Positions 15,198-23,763 of a stretch of DNA of 64,000 nt are shown here, piece by piece. Where the stretch lies: contig JAFTLJ010000090.1 in the NCBI GenBank assembly GCA_017456005.1, forward strand, positions 29,295 to 93,294. The letters run 5' to 3'. The stretch is from Clostridia bacterium. GTDB taxonomy: Bacteria > Bacillota > Clostridia > Oscillospirales > CAG-272. Below the pieces are notes generated by a model, which saw only the letters and a program-made list of their open reading frames with translations, was not told where the DNA came from and did not search any database. The translations under genes and the position numbers were made by a program. How positions within the stretch are numbered: the stretch's first letter is position 1; every line of letters begins with the position of its first letter.

Positions 15198-17183
15198 TCA
15201 GTGGATTCTCTTGCCGAGCGCGCTGTCGGGGTAGAACGCGATGGCAGCCGCGCCGTCTTCCGTGTCGGCGGCGAAAATCATACCTTCGCTTGTGTATTTG
15301 CCGCCCATCATAGCGCGGGGGGCAAGGTTCATAACAACGCCAACGTTTTTGCCCGTGAGGTCTTCGGGTTTATACCATTTTGCGATGCCGGACATAATTG
15401 TGCGCTCTTTTTCGCCGTCGTAAACCGTGAGCTTGAGCAGCTTTTTGCTTTCTTTGATGTTCTCGCAAGCGATTATTTTGCAAACACGGAGCTCTACCTT
15501 GCAGAAATCGTCGAAAGTGATTTCGGGTTCGCGGTCTGTGATTTCAACCTTGGGGAGCTCGGGCTTTGCTTCTTCGGCAGGTGTTGCCGCGGCTTTCTTG
15601 GCTTCCTGAATAGCATCGAGCTCTGCAAGCTCTTTTGCGGCGTCTATTCTGGGGAAGAGGTTTTCGCCCTTGTGGAGCTCTGCATCTTGGGAAAGAACGC
15701 CGAACGTTTCTGCGCTTTCCCACGTTCTGCCGTTTTCAGCTACGCCGAGCTGCTCGAAAATCTTTTCGCAAGCTGTGGGCATAAAGGGTGTGAGGAGAAC
15801 TGTGCAGAGGCGCAAAGTTTCTGCGAGGTTGTAGAGCACGCGCGCAAGGCGAGGCTTGGTTTCTTCGTTCTTTGCGAGCACCCAGGGCGCTGTTTCGTCG
15901 ATGTATTTGTTGGCTCTTGCGATTACTGCGAACACTTCTGCAAGGGCAGATTGGAACGCGTATTTTTCCATCTGTTCCTCGTATCTTGCGCGAAGACCGG
16001 AAACGAGCGCGAGGAAATCTGCATCTTCTGCGCCCTCTGCCTGCTCTGCGGGCAATTTGCCGCCGAAGTATTTATCTGCCATAGCGGTGGAGCGGGAAAG
16101 AAGGTTGCCTATATCGTTTGCAAGGTCTGTATTGATGCGGTTTATAAGAAGCTCGTTGGAGAAGTTGCCGTCGGAACCGAAGGGGAAATCGCGAAGCAGG
16201 AAGTAGCGGAGCGCATCGGCGCTGTATCTTTCCGCGAGGAGGTAGGGGTCTACTACGTTACCCTTGGATTTGGACATCTTACCGCCGTCGAGCAGGAGCC
16301 AGCCGTGGCCGTATACGTGTTTGGGCAGGGGCATTTCCATACTCATAAGCATAGCGGGCCAAATGATGGAATGGAAACGAACTATTTCTTTGCCCACGAA
16401 GTGAACGTCTGCGGGCCAGAACTTGTTATAATCGCTTTCGGGGTATTTATCGTTCATAAAGCCGAGGGCTGTTGTGTAGTTGAAGAGCGCGTCTATCCAA
16501 ACGTAAACAACGTGCTTATCGTCAAAGTCAACGGGCACGCCCCATTTGAAGCTTGTGCGGGAAACGCAGAGGTCCTCAAGGCCGGGCTCGATAAAGTTGT
16601 GGATCATTTCGTTCACGCGGGAGCGGGGAAGGAGGAAATCTGTGTTTTCGAGCAGATCGCGCACGCGGTCTGCATATTTAGAAAGGCGGAATTTATATGC
16701 TTCCTCTTCAGCCTCTACAACCGGTCTGCCGCAGTCGGGGCAGCAACCGTCTTTAAGCTGGCTTTCTGTCCAGAAGCTTTCACAGGGGGTGCAGTATTTG
16801 CCCTTATACGTCGTTTTGTAAATATCGCCCTTTTCGTACATTTTTTTGAAAATGCGCTGAATTGCGGCAACGTGGTAATCGTCCGTGGTACGGATAAAGC
16901 GGTCGTAGCTTATGTTCATAAGTTTCCAAAGGTCTTTAACGCCTTTTTCGCCTTCTACGATATTATCTACGAACTGCTGGGGCGTAACGCCTGCCTCGGC
17001 GGCTTTGTTTTCGATTTTCTGACCGTGCTCGTCTGTGCCCGTGAGGAACATTACGTCGTAACCTTTAAGGCGTTTGTAGCGCGCCATTGCGTCGGTGGCA
17101 ACGGTGCAATAGCTGTGGCCGATATGGAGCTTATCGCTGGGATAATATATCGGCGTGGTGATGTAAAAAGTTTTCTTTTCCAT
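15198..17183 (-). CDS. metG: Methionyl-tRNA synthetase
   Basis: 661 residues. The class I signatures are PSDKLHIGHSYCTVATDA (HIGH) and KMSKSKGNVVDP (KMSKS). A zinc knuckle CTPCES, then CCPDCGRP, sits in the connective insert. The C-terminal 110 residues form the OB-fold tRNA-binding domain (EITFDDFCKVELRVCKI) of the dimeric, Bacillus-type enzyme. A Lys/Ala/Pro-rich linker joins it. It charges initiator and elongator tRNA-Met. The gap upstream is only 62 bases with GGAGG before the ATG and has no T-box leader, so control must come from the operon promoter. Confidence 0.97.
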   Translation of the reverse strand: MEKKTFYITTPIYYPSDKLHIGHSYCTVATDAMARYKRLKGYDVMFLTGTDEHGQKIENKAAEAGVTPQQFVDNIVEGEKGVKDLWKLMNISYDRFIRTTDDYHVAAIQRIFKKMYEKGDIYKTTYKGKYCTPCESFWTESQLKDGCCPDCGRPVVEAEEEAYKFRLSKYADRVRDLLENTDFLLPRSRVNEMIHNFIEPGLEDLCVSRTSFKWGVPVDFDDKHVVYVWIDALFNYTTALGFMNDKYPESDYNKFWPADVHFVGKEIVRFHSIIWPAMLMSMEMPLPKHVYGHGWLLLDGGKMSKSKGNVVDPYLLAERYSADALRYFLLRDFPFGSDGNFSNELLINRINTDLANDIGNLLSRSTAMADKYFGGKLPAEQAEGAEDADFLALVSGLRARYEEQMEKYAFQSALAEVFAVIARANKYIDETAPWVLAKNEETKPRLARVLYNLAETLRLCTVLLTPFMPTACEKIFEQLGVAENGRTWESAETFGVLSQDAELHKGENLFPRIDAAKELAELDAIQEAKKAAATPAEEAKPELPKVEITDREPEITFDDFCKVELRVCKIIACENIKESKKLLKLTVYDGEKERTIMSGIAKWYKPEDLTGKNVGVVMNLAPRAMMGGKYTSEGMIFAADTEDGAAAIAFYPDSALGKRIH

Positions 17184-17245
17184 AAATATTTTAAACCTCC
17201 GTTTGATAGGTAGTATATAATGCAGAATTAAGAATTTTTGTGAAG

Positions 17246-18142
17246 CTATTTAATCATAACTTGGTTGTAGATTTCGCTTTTGGCGACATCACGGTCGTGT
17301 GCAACCGCCTTAATGGCATCGTTTTTGCTCATACCCTCGGCAAGGTAGTGCTCTACGTGCTCTTCCACGCTCATATCCGCCCAAAATGCGTGCGCTTTGA
17401 GCTCGTCCTTCGTAGCGCCTTCCATTATAAGCACGTATTCGCCGCGCGGTTCGCGCTCCTCGTAGTATGCACAGGCGCCGGAAAGCGTGGTGCGTATAAC
17501 TTCCTCGTTTATTTTCGTAAGCTCGCGGCAAAGGGAAATTTTGCGGTCGCCGAACGCTTCTAAAAGGTCGGCAAGCGTGCGTTTGAGCTTATGCGGTGCT
17601 TCGTAAAAGATTATCGTGCGCGTTTGGTCGCGAAGCTCCGCGAGCACTTCGCGTCTGTCGCCTTTTGCCGTGGGCAGAAATCCTTCAAAAAGGAACTTCG
17701 CCGTGAAGAGCCCGGACATAGCCAGGGCAGAAACGGCGGCACAGGGACCGGGTACGACAGAAACGGTAACACCTTTTTCCGCGCAAAGGCGAACTATATC
17801 CTCGCCAGGGTCGCTTATGGCGGGCATACCCGCGTCTGTTATCAGCGCGCAGGATTCGCCGTTTTCGATAATGCGGTTTACGATTATCTCGCCGCGTTCA
17901 CGCTTATTGTGCTCGAAATAGCTTATAAGCGGTTTTTTTATACCGTAGTAGGCGAGCAGCTTTCCGCTGGCACGCGTATCCTCTGCGGCGATGAAATCGA
18001 CCTCGGAAAGCACTTTTTTTGCTCTTTCCGTTATATCGGAAAGGTTGCCTATGGGTGTGCCCACAAGGTAGAGCGTGCGCTTTTCGGTAATATTTTTTTC
18101 TTCTGTGGGGATAATTTTTTCAGGGCTTTTTATAGAACTCAT
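17246..18142 (-). CDS. rsmI: 16S rRNA (cytidine1402-2'-O)-methyltransferase RsmI
   Basis: 298 residues if started at the ATG at 18142, which has GGTGA five bases before it; a GTG at 18151 is also in frame but has no ribosome site. Tetrapyrrole-methylase fold motifs are clear: LVGTPIGNLSDITERA, FIAAEDTR, and ALITDAGMPAISDPGE, with YEAPHKL later. It methylates the ribose of C1402 in the decoding centre. The start overlaps the 3' end of the upstream methyltransferase gene by 23 bases. The yabB-rsmI neighbourhood is conserved in Bacillus. Confidence 0.95.
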   Translation of the reverse strand: MSSIKSPEKIIPTEEKNITEKRTLYLVGTPIGNLSDITERAKKVLSEVDFIAAEDTRASGKLLAYYGIKKPLISYFEHNKRERGEIIVNRIIENGESCALITDAGMPAISDPGEDIVRLCAEKGVTVSVVPGPCAAVSALAMSGLFTAKFLFEGFLPTAKGDRREVLAELRDQTRTIIFYEAPHKLKRTLADLLEAFGDRKISLCRELTKINEEVIRTTLSGACAYYEEREPRGEYVLIMEGATKDELKAHAFWADMSVEEHVEHYLAEGMSKNDAIKAVAHDRDVAKSEIYNQVMIK

Positions 18143-18875
18143 TAAAATCACCGTGTTCGTAAATATATTTCATTTCTTCCGTGTAGTTGGCATCGGAAAA
18201 ATCTGTCTTATCTTTGTATATAACAAGCGGACGCGTGCAGAAAATGCCGTCGGCACCGCCTTTTTTTGCTTCCATAAGCAGTATGCTCGGCGTGTGGTGC
18301 ACCGTGGGGTACACAAGAGTCATTCTTTTTGGTTCGAGCTTCGCGTTTTTCAGCGCCGCCACGAGGGCGGGGAGCCTATCGGGGGTATACACCACCGTAA
18401 AAGAGCCGCCGTGCTTGAGCAGCTTAGCCGCGGCTTTTGCAAAATCGTCTATTGTGCCGAAAACCTCGTGGCGGGAGGCGGCGTCGGCATCGTTTTCTGA
18501 AATTTTGCCCGAATTTATGCGCATATACGGGGGATTGGAGAAAACAGTATCGTACCTGCCGAAGTGCTCTGCAGGTATTTCGCGTATATCGCAGGGGCAG
18601 ACGTCTATTTTGCCCGAAAAGCCGTTTTCTTCGACATTTTTCGCGGCGAGTGCGGCAATTTTCTCCTGCACCTCAAACGCAGTTATTTTGCCGAGCTTTC
18701 CGCGTGCGGCGGCAAGCAAAGAAATAACGCCGCTACCGGCGCCAAGCTCGGCGGCGAGGGCTTTGGGCTGTTTTTTTATGTAGGCAGAGAGCAAATATGC
18801 ATCTGTGCCGAAGGCGAGAGAGCCTTCGTTCTGGTATATGGAAAGGTTATCGTTTATTTTTTCCGGTGTGCTCAC
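18120..18875 (-). CDS. YabB/TrmN6-like tRNA (adenine-N6) methyltransferase
   Basis: 251 residues with a SAM-binding Rossmann core (AAELGAGSGVISLLAA) and the N6-adenine methyltransferase signature NPPYM. This is the Bacillus YabB family, related to E. coli TrmN6, which methylates A37 of tRNA-Val; the exact target here is inferred. The start overlaps the preceding gene by four bases (ATGA). The gene between yabB and rsmI in Bacillus, a GIY-YIG nuclease (yazA), is absent. Confidence 0.88.
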   Translation of the reverse strand: MSTPEKINDNLSIYQNEGSLAFGTDAYLLSAYIKKQPKALAAELGAGSGVISLLAAARGKLGKITAFEVQEKIAALAAKNVEENGFSGKIDVCPCDIREIPAEHFGRYDTVFSNPPYMRINSGKISENDADAASRHEVFGTIDDFAKAAAKLLKHGGSFTVVYTPDRLPALVAALKNAKLEPKRMTLVYPTVHHTPSILLMEAKKGGADGIFCTRPLVIYKDKTDFSDANYTEEMKYIYEHGDFNEFYKKP

Positions 18876-19660
18876 TCTGTTTTCCCCCTGTTCTGGCGGA
18901 AAATTTCAAAGGCTATTATAGAGGAGGCACTTGCCGCAGAAAGCGCGGCACGGAAATCGCGCCCGTAATCAAGCATAACGGTTTTATCGCAAAGCGCGGA
19001 AAACTCGGCGGAAATGCCGCGTTTTTCGCCGCCTATCACGAGCAGAACGGGGAAGCGCACCTGCGTATCGTATACGGAAACGGCATTTTCTGTTTTGTCT
19101 GCCGCCACGATAGTATAGCCGTGAGCGTGGAAAACCTCGGCGATTTCCTCGGGCTCGCCCCATGAAAGGTCTAACATTTCGGAAGCACCTGCGGAAGCGC
19201 GGCAAACCACGCCTGCGGCGCTTAGCCAGTTGCGCTTTTCGAGCACTATGCCGTCTACACCTGCCGCATAGAGCGAGCGCAGGGCATATCCGAAGTTATA
19301 CGGGTCCTCTATGCCTTGCAGGTAAACGTAGAAGCCGTTTTCCTTGATATTTGCTTCTTTTATGTTTTTTATAGTTCTGTCGCCTGTGTAGGCGAGCACA
19401 CCGCCGTGGCTCGCGCCTATGGCGAGTGCGTCTATTTCCTCTGCCGAGGCAAGCTCTATTTCGAAGCCCTGCTCATACGATTTTGCACGCAAAAAGCCAA
19501 GCTCCTTGGCTTTTTTTCGCGCTTTGGCTTCGTCGAAAAGAATTTTTTCTATTTTTCTGTCGTTTACGCCCGACTCATTGCCTGCGAAAACAGCACGCAC
19601 GGACGTCATTCCCTCCATAACAGAGGAATCTGCAAATTTTTCGGCTTCTTTTATGGGCAT
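18872..19660 (-). CDS. TrmH/SpoU family RNA 2'-O-methyltransferase
   Basis: 262 residues from the ATG at 19660 (AAGGA about seven bases upstream); a longer in-frame extension would run through the small peptide gene in another frame and is rejected. The C-terminal half has the SpoU knot motifs: VYLQGIEDPYNFGYALRSLY (motif 1), LLVIGGEKRGIS (motif 2) and a final segment FRAALSAASASSIIAFEI (motif 3 with Ser replacing the more usual Asn). The N-terminal region is a short RNA-binding-like part. It modifies rRNA or tRNA; the target is unknown. It overlaps both neighbours, so it belongs to the operon. Confidence 0.85.
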   Translation of the reverse strand: MPIKEAEKFADSSVMEGMTSVRAVFAGNESGVNDRKIEKILFDEAKARKKAKELGFLRAKSYEQGFEIELASAEEIDALAIGASHGGVLAYTGDRTIKNIKEANIKENGFYVYLQGIEDPYNFGYALRSLYAAGVDGIVLEKRNWLSAAGVVCRASAGASEMLDLSWGEPEEIAEVFHAHGYTIVAADKTENAVSVYDTQVRFPVLLVIGGEKRGISAEFSALCDKTVMLDYGRDFRAALSAASASSIIAFEIFRQNRGKTE

Positions 19661-19809
19661 AATGCTTCCTTTTCGTATTGCGTAAGGTACGTGACCTCGT
19701 TTTTCGGGAAAAGCTCTTTCTCGCTTTGCACACTTTGCCCCGCAGAGTGCTTTATAACAATGCAGATGCATACGAGCGTGCAGGCAAGCAGAGCAAGAAA
19801 ATTTTTCAT
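19651..19809 (-). CDS. Small single-pass membrane peptide (52 aa)
   Basis: A 52-codon frame starts at the ATG at 19809, has AAAGGA about ten bases upstream, and stops ten bases inside the methyltransferase gene. The product has one membrane segment (NFLALLACTLVCICIVI) after Met-Lys, followed by a short polar tail. The overlap suggests coupled translation with the methyltransferase. I recognise no family. A TATAAT on the minus strand (complement of 19842-19847) could be its -10. The start site and overlap support a real gene, but conservation is unknown. Confidence 0.5.
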   Translation of the reverse strand: MKNFLALLACTLVCICIVIKHSAGQSVQSEKELFPKNEVTYLTQYEKEALCP

Positions 19810-19893
19810 GTTTTGAACGTCCTTTCGGCTGTTTTCTTTAAATTATACAGCCGAGCGGGCAAAAAAAACGTCGTTTCGTGGTGCGCGTATAAA

Positions 19894-20598
19894 TTATTTT
19901 GCGGCGGCGCGCATAACCTTGGCGTTGTGTGCCTTCGCCTTGGCAGGGGAAACGGAATATTTTTTTATAGCGCGTATAATGCGCAATCTTTCCTTAAAGG
20001 GTATCTTTTTTTCTTTGGCGTTTTTCTTGCTTGAAAGCGCCTTCATTTTTTCTATTGCTTTGGAAAGCGTGTAAACCTCCGCTGGGGCTTCCACAGAGAA
20101 GATCACCTTATCGGAAGAGAAAAGTATTATATTGTATATGGGCGGCGGAGTTATTTTTTCGCGCTCAAAAATTTGTGCCAGCGCGATTATGTTTCGCTCG
20201 TTATTTATAATGGGGTTGTCGAAATCTGTCTCCTGGCTAGTGCCATTCGTCAGGCGCAGGCTTTGGTGCCACACAGCTCCGCTGCCGCAGAAAATTTGAC
20301 CGCGCAGGGTTTCTACCTGTACGACTGCTATGCAGGAGGGAAGCACGACGATGTTATCCACCTTGCTGTAAACGTGGAATTTGCCCGTACGGATAGGCAC
20401 GCACACATTCGGGCGCACGGCAAATTCGCCGAAATGGGAAATGAGCACCACGCTGGTGGCTTCTTTGCCTGCCGACCCCTTGCCGGCAAGTATTTTTTTT
20501 CGTGCGGCGTATGAGCTGAGCTTTACCGAAAGCCGCCAAAAGCAGAACGCGGCAAGCACGAACAGTGCGCACATTATAAAAGGGGTGAATATTTCCAT
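19894..20598 (-). CDS. NERD-domain (nuclease-related) membrane protein
   Basis: 234 residues from the ATG at 20598 (AGAGGA eight bases before). An N-terminal membrane helix (FIMCALFVLAAFCFW) is followed by a NERD-like domain from about 60 to 160, with the strand pattern VDNIVVLPSCIAVVQVETLRG and DNPIINNERNIIAL. The C-terminus is strongly basic. NERD domains usually carry a Glu-x-Lys pair in the central strand; here it reads VETLRG, with Thr in place of Lys, so nuclease activity is doubtful. The domain call is by pattern only. Divergently promoted with the cation exporter. Confidence 0.6.
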   Translation of the reverse strand: MEIFTPFIMCALFVLAAFCFWRLSVKLSSYAARKKILAGKGSAGKEATSVVLISHFGEFAVRPNVCVPIRTGKFHVYSKVDNIVVLPSCIAVVQVETLRGQIFCGSGAVWHQSLRLTNGTSQETDFDNPIINNERNIIALAQIFEREKITPPPIYNIILFSSDKVIFSVEAPAEVYTLSKAIEKMKALSSKKNAKEKKIPFKERLRIIRAIKKYSVSPAKAKAHNAKVMRAAAK

Positions 20599-20651
20599 CG
20601 CTCTTTTCCTCTTTAAACCATAATTCAATAGACATAAATATAGATAATAAT

Positions 20652-20680
20652 ATAATATCATAAATATGGCGTTTTGTAAA
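20652..20680 (-). promoter_or_regulatory. Promoter of the NERD-domain gene
   Basis: On the minus strand: TTTACA (complement of 20675-20680), a 17-base spacer, and TATTAT (complement of 20652-20657). It lies 54 bases before the start. Confidence 0.7.
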
Positions 20681-20751
20681 GGAAAAAGATTAGTTTAATT
20701 TTGAATTTTTATAATAATTTATCCTGCGCGGAAATAAAATCTATTATAAAC

Positions 20752-20780
20752 TTGATTTTCAACATATATTGTGGTATAAT
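20752..20780 (+). promoter_or_regulatory. Promoter of the cation exporter gene
   Basis: TTGATT at 20752-20757, 17-base spacer, TATAAT at 20775-20780 with TGG before it. It is 34 bases upstream of the TTG start. Confidence 0.8.
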
Positions 20781-20813
20781 TATTATTCACAATACATTTA
20801 TGGGAGGAACAAC

Positions 20814-21980
20814 TTGGTAAAATTACTTGCAAAGATTTTCGTGCGCGACAGCGGCAATATTTCTTCGCCCGAGGTACGTGCGGCGTATGGCACTTTGTGC
20901 GGCACGATGGGCATATTTTTTAATATTCTTTTGTTTGGAATAAAATTTTTTGCAGGGCTTATAAGCGGCGCTATCTCTGTTATGGCGGATGCTTTCAACA
21001 ATCTTACGGATGCAGGCTCTTCTGTTATAACGCTTATCGGCTTTCGTATGTCGGGGCAGAAGCCCGACAAGCACCACCCGTTCGGCCACGGCAGAATAGA
21101 ATATATTTCCGGGCTTATAGTTTCGTTTATCATAATACTCGTGGGCTTTGAGCTCGGCAAAACCTCTGTGGAAAAGATAATTTCGCCCGTGGAGGTGGAA
21201 TTCAGCGTGACGGCAGTGATAATTCTTGTTTGCTCCGTTATCATAAAAGCGTACATGGCGTTCTATAACTTCAGCATAGGCAAAAAAATTTCGTCTTCCG
21301 CCATGCGTGCCACGGCGCAAGACAGCCTTTCCGACTGTATTGCCACAGGAAGCGTGCTTTTGTGCCTTGTGGTTTCTCGCTTTGCAAACGTTAATATAGA
21401 CGCATATTGCGGCCTTGCGGTTTCCGCATTTATTATGTTTTCGGGTATACGCTCTGCCAAGGAAACTATGGACCCTCTGCTCGGTGCACCGCCCAGCAAG
21501 GAGTTTATAGACGAAATTGCCGAAATCGTGTACGCGCACGACGGCGTGGAGGGTATACACGACCTTATAGTGCACGATTACGGCCCCGGCAGAACGATGA
21601 TATCGCTCCACGCGGAGGTGCCTGCGGACGCAAACCTGCTGGAAACGCACGATATGATAGACAACATAGAAAAGGACCTGCGTGAAAAGCTTAAATGCGA
21701 TGCGGTAATACATATGGACCCGATAGCCACGGATGACACACACACGCTGGAGGTGCGAGAAAAGATTGTGGCGCTTGTGGGTTGCATAGATTCGCGCCTT
21801 ACGATACACGATTTCCGTATGGTAAAGGGGCCCACGCATACGAACGTGCTTTTCGACGTTGTGGTGCCGTTTGAGGTGAAAAAGAGCGAAGAGGAAATAC
21901 GCGAAAATATAGAAACTATAGTGAAAACGATAGACAAAAATTATTATTCCGTTGTAAACATAGATAAATATTACGTATGA
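20814..21980 (+). CDS. Cation diffusion facilitator family exporter, possibly Mn2+
   Basis: 388 residues from the TTG at 20814, chosen because GGGAGG stands seven bases before it. Six membrane segments (about 28-220) precede a cytoplasmic domain. The transport-site residues are Asn62-x3-Asp66 in helix 2 (NNLTD) and Asp170-x3-Asp174 in helix 5 (DSLSD). An Asn-Asp/Asp-Asp set is the known signature of manganese CDF exporters, while zinc types have Asp or His at these places. KPDKHHPFGHGR is the usual loop. The C-terminal domain is longer than average, with an extra repeat after residue 290. Confidence 0.88.
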   Translation: MVKLLAKIFVRDSGNISSPEVRAAYGTLCGTMGIFFNILLFGIKFFAGLISGAISVMADAFNNLTDAGSSVITLIGFRMSGQKPDKHHPFGHGRIEYISGLIVSFIIILVGFELGKTSVEKIISPVEVEFSVTAVIILVCSVIIKAYMAFYNFSIGKKISSSAMRATAQDSLSDCIATGSVLLCLVVSRFANVNIDAYCGLAVSAFIMFSGIRSAKETMDPLLGAPPSKEFIDEIAEIVYAHDGVEGIHDLIVHDYGPGRTMISLHAEVPADANLLETHDMIDNIEKDLREKLKCDAVIHMDPIATDDTHTLEVREKIVALVGCIDSRLTIHDFRMVKGPTHTNVLFDVVVPFEVKKSEEEIRENIETIVKTIDKNYYSVVNIDKYYV

Positions 21981-22017
21981 TAAAGCAAAAAAACTTCCCC
22001 TGCGGGAAGTTTTTTTG
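21978..22017 (+). terminator. Terminator of the cation exporter, upstream bracket of sigma gene 2
   Basis: A 13-bp stem (21987-21999 with 22004-22016) with a CTGC loop and a T tail. With the stop codon TGA and the following AAGC it recurs almost unchanged at 23727-23763. Confidence 0.9.
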
Positions 22018-22036
22018 GATTTTTTCCGAAACCGTC

Positions 22037-22060
22037 GAACCTTAAACCTTTTTCTGCGAC
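22037..22060 (+). promoter_or_regulatory. ECF-type promoter candidate before sigma gene 2
   Basis: GAAC at 22037-22040 and CGAC at 22057-22060 are 16 bases apart, the classic spacing and composition of ECF sigma promoters. It suggests autoregulation. A perfect odd palindrome TGTAGG-A-CCTACA (22068-22080) follows, before the AAAGGA ribosome site. Confidence 0.5.
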
Positions 22061-22100
22061 ATATAGGTGTAGGACCTACAATAAAGAAAGGACTTTTGCA

Positions 22101-23729
22101 ATGCAGAACGACAAAATACAAAATCACCTTGATTTTTTGCTTTCCGCCGCTATGGCAAAGTGTGGAAATCTCGCGGACGCGCAGGATCTGACACAGGAAA
22201 CGGTGCTTTCTGCACTCGTTTACCTCGAAAAAGGCGGAGTTATAGAAAATATGCGTTCGTGGCTTATCGCCGTGATGAAACGCAAATATTACGATTTACT
22301 GCGCCGCAAATATGCCTTGCCAACCGTTACGATAGGGGAAGATTTTGAGCTTGCAGACGAGAGTGATATAGCCGAGCGATTGCTGGAAGAGGAAGAAATG
22401 GAGAACGTGCGCCGAGAGGTGACATACCTTGCCGATTCCTACCGAACTGTCATAGCGAAGCACTATTTTCATGGCAAAAGCATAAAAGAAATAGCCGCGG
22501 AGCTCGGGCTCGCCGAGGGAACGGTGAAAAGCAGGTTGGATTTTGGCAGAAAACAGATAAAGAAAGGGTTTGAGAATATGGAAAAATACGCAGAAAACAG
22601 CTATATGCCGCAATACCTCGCCGTGCGGAACAGCGGCAGGTTCGGGCTTGCGGAAGAGCCGATGTCGCTTACAGAGGGCGACACGCTCGCGCAGAATCTT
22701 TTAATACTTGCTTATGAAAAACCGCTTTCCATAACGGAGCTTTCGCGCGCAATCGGCGTGGCGAGTGCTTACGTGGAGCCTATAGTAAAAAAACTTGTAG
22801 ATGGCGAGCTTATGAAACGCACGGGCGACGGAAAGGTATATACGGATTTTATAATCTACCGCGCGGAAGATTACGTTAAATATATAAAGGAGCAGGAAGC
22901 GTTTGCGGAAGCACATTTGAGCGCATACACCGAACCTTTGAAAGCGGCGATTGCCGAGCTGAAAGCAACGGATTTTTACAGCCTGCGTCTGGAAAGATTT
23001 ATGGCAATAGACGTGGCATCGGAAGGGCAGTACCTTAGCCTTGAAAGCGTGCGCAAACCGCAGATCTTCCCCGAAAGGCCAAACGGCGGCAGATGGATTG
23101 CCTTCGGCACGATTTACCCGCAGAACTATGTAATTCCCGAAGAAAAACGCGGAAGAGAAGAATACGGTATGGCGGGCAAACGAAACACGGTAATAGACAA
23201 ATTTTTGAACGCTTCGTGCTTGAAACTGTGCAATTATGAAACATCGCTCGATAAATATTCGTGGTTAAAGCACAGCGGCTTTGATATTCCGCTTTTTGCG
23301 GACGTGGAATTTAATATGCTGAAGCTTTTCTATTTGCTGAAGCACGGTATTGCGCCCGAAACTGTTGATTTGGATACGAGAATACTAAAAGGCATGCCGC
23401 TTTTAGAGGAACGCGGCTTTATCTCCACAAAAAACGGCAAGCCCGAGGTGCTTGTGCCTTGCCTTACGCACGAGCAGAGCAGAATATTTGCAAGTATTTG
23501 CAAAAGAGCGAAAACGGCTTTTGCCGATAACTTGAGAGAGCCGCTGCGCAAATACTGCGAAACGCACAAAAAGAGCATTCCCGCGCACCTTACGAGCGTG
23601 CCGGAACAAAAGCTCACTATGCCGTACGAACCGCCCGCGATGGCTTTTGTTTACGAAGCGATAAAAGCGGGTGTTCACGTGCGCGACCTCGGCGAGCCTT
23701 GCCCCGAAACAATAGCGATTTTCGATTGA
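22101..23729 (+). CDS. ECF-like RNA polymerase sigma factor with long C-terminal extension (paralog 2)
   Basis: 542 residues from an ATG with AAAGGA eight bases before. Region 2 is at 20-70 (ADAQDLTQETVLSALVYLEKG) and region 4 near 105-155 (SYRTVIAKHYFHGKSIKEIA, AELGLAEGTVKSRLDFGRK). The extension begins with the box AENSYMPQYL, then a winged-helix-like part (SITELSRAIGVASAYVEPIV, KKLVDGELMKRTGDGKV), a helical part with many aromatics, and a second winged-helix-like part (KGMPLLEERGFISTKNGKPE). The architecture matches the gene at 12805 although identity is low. A transcription factor that may sense a signal through its own tail is inferred. Confidence 0.75.
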   Translation: MQNDKIQNHLDFLLSAAMAKCGNLADAQDLTQETVLSALVYLEKGGVIENMRSWLIAVMKRKYYDLLRRKYALPTVTIGEDFELADESDIAERLLEEEEMENVRREVTYLADSYRTVIAKHYFHGKSIKEIAAELGLAEGTVKSRLDFGRKQIKKGFENMEKYAENSYMPQYLAVRNSGRFGLAEEPMSLTEGDTLAQNLLILAYEKPLSITELSRAIGVASAYVEPIVKKLVDGELMKRTGDGKVYTDFIIYRAEDYVKYIKEQEAFAEAHLSAYTEPLKAAIAELKATDFYSLRLERFMAIDVASEGQYLSLESVRKPQIFPERPNGGRWIAFGTIYPQNYVIPEEKRGREEYGMAGKRNTVIDKFLNASCLKLCNYETSLDKYSWLKHSGFDIPLFADVEFNMLKLFYLLKHGIAPETVDLDTRILKGMPLLEERGFISTKNGKPEVLVPCLTHEQSRIFASICKRAKTAFADNLREPLRKYCETHKKSIPAHLTSVPEQKLTMPYEPPAMAFVYEAIKAGVHVRDLGEPCPETIAIFD

Positions 23730-23763
23730 TAAAGCAAAAAACTTCCCTTGCGGGAAGTTTTTT
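23727..23763. terminator. Bidirectional terminator between sigma gene 2 and radical SAM gene
   Basis: Stem AAAAAACTTCCC/GGGAAGTTTTTT (23736-23747 with 23752-23763), loop TTGC. T-runs exist on both strands. It is a near copy of 21978-22016, including the stop codon and the next seven bases. Confidence 0.9.

Noticed and set aside
15201-17213. 670-codon open frame on the plus strand opposite metG
   Set aside because: It lies exactly opposite methionyl-tRNA synthetase and resembles no family; shadow frame.
17184-17245. T-box leader before metG
   Set aside because: Only 62 bases lie between the genes (17184-17245 is upstream of metG), too short for a T-box, and no specifier or antiterminator sequence is seen.
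22018-22100. Riboswitch before sigma gene 2
   Set aside because: The gap is short and is better explained by an ECF promoter plus a palindrome.
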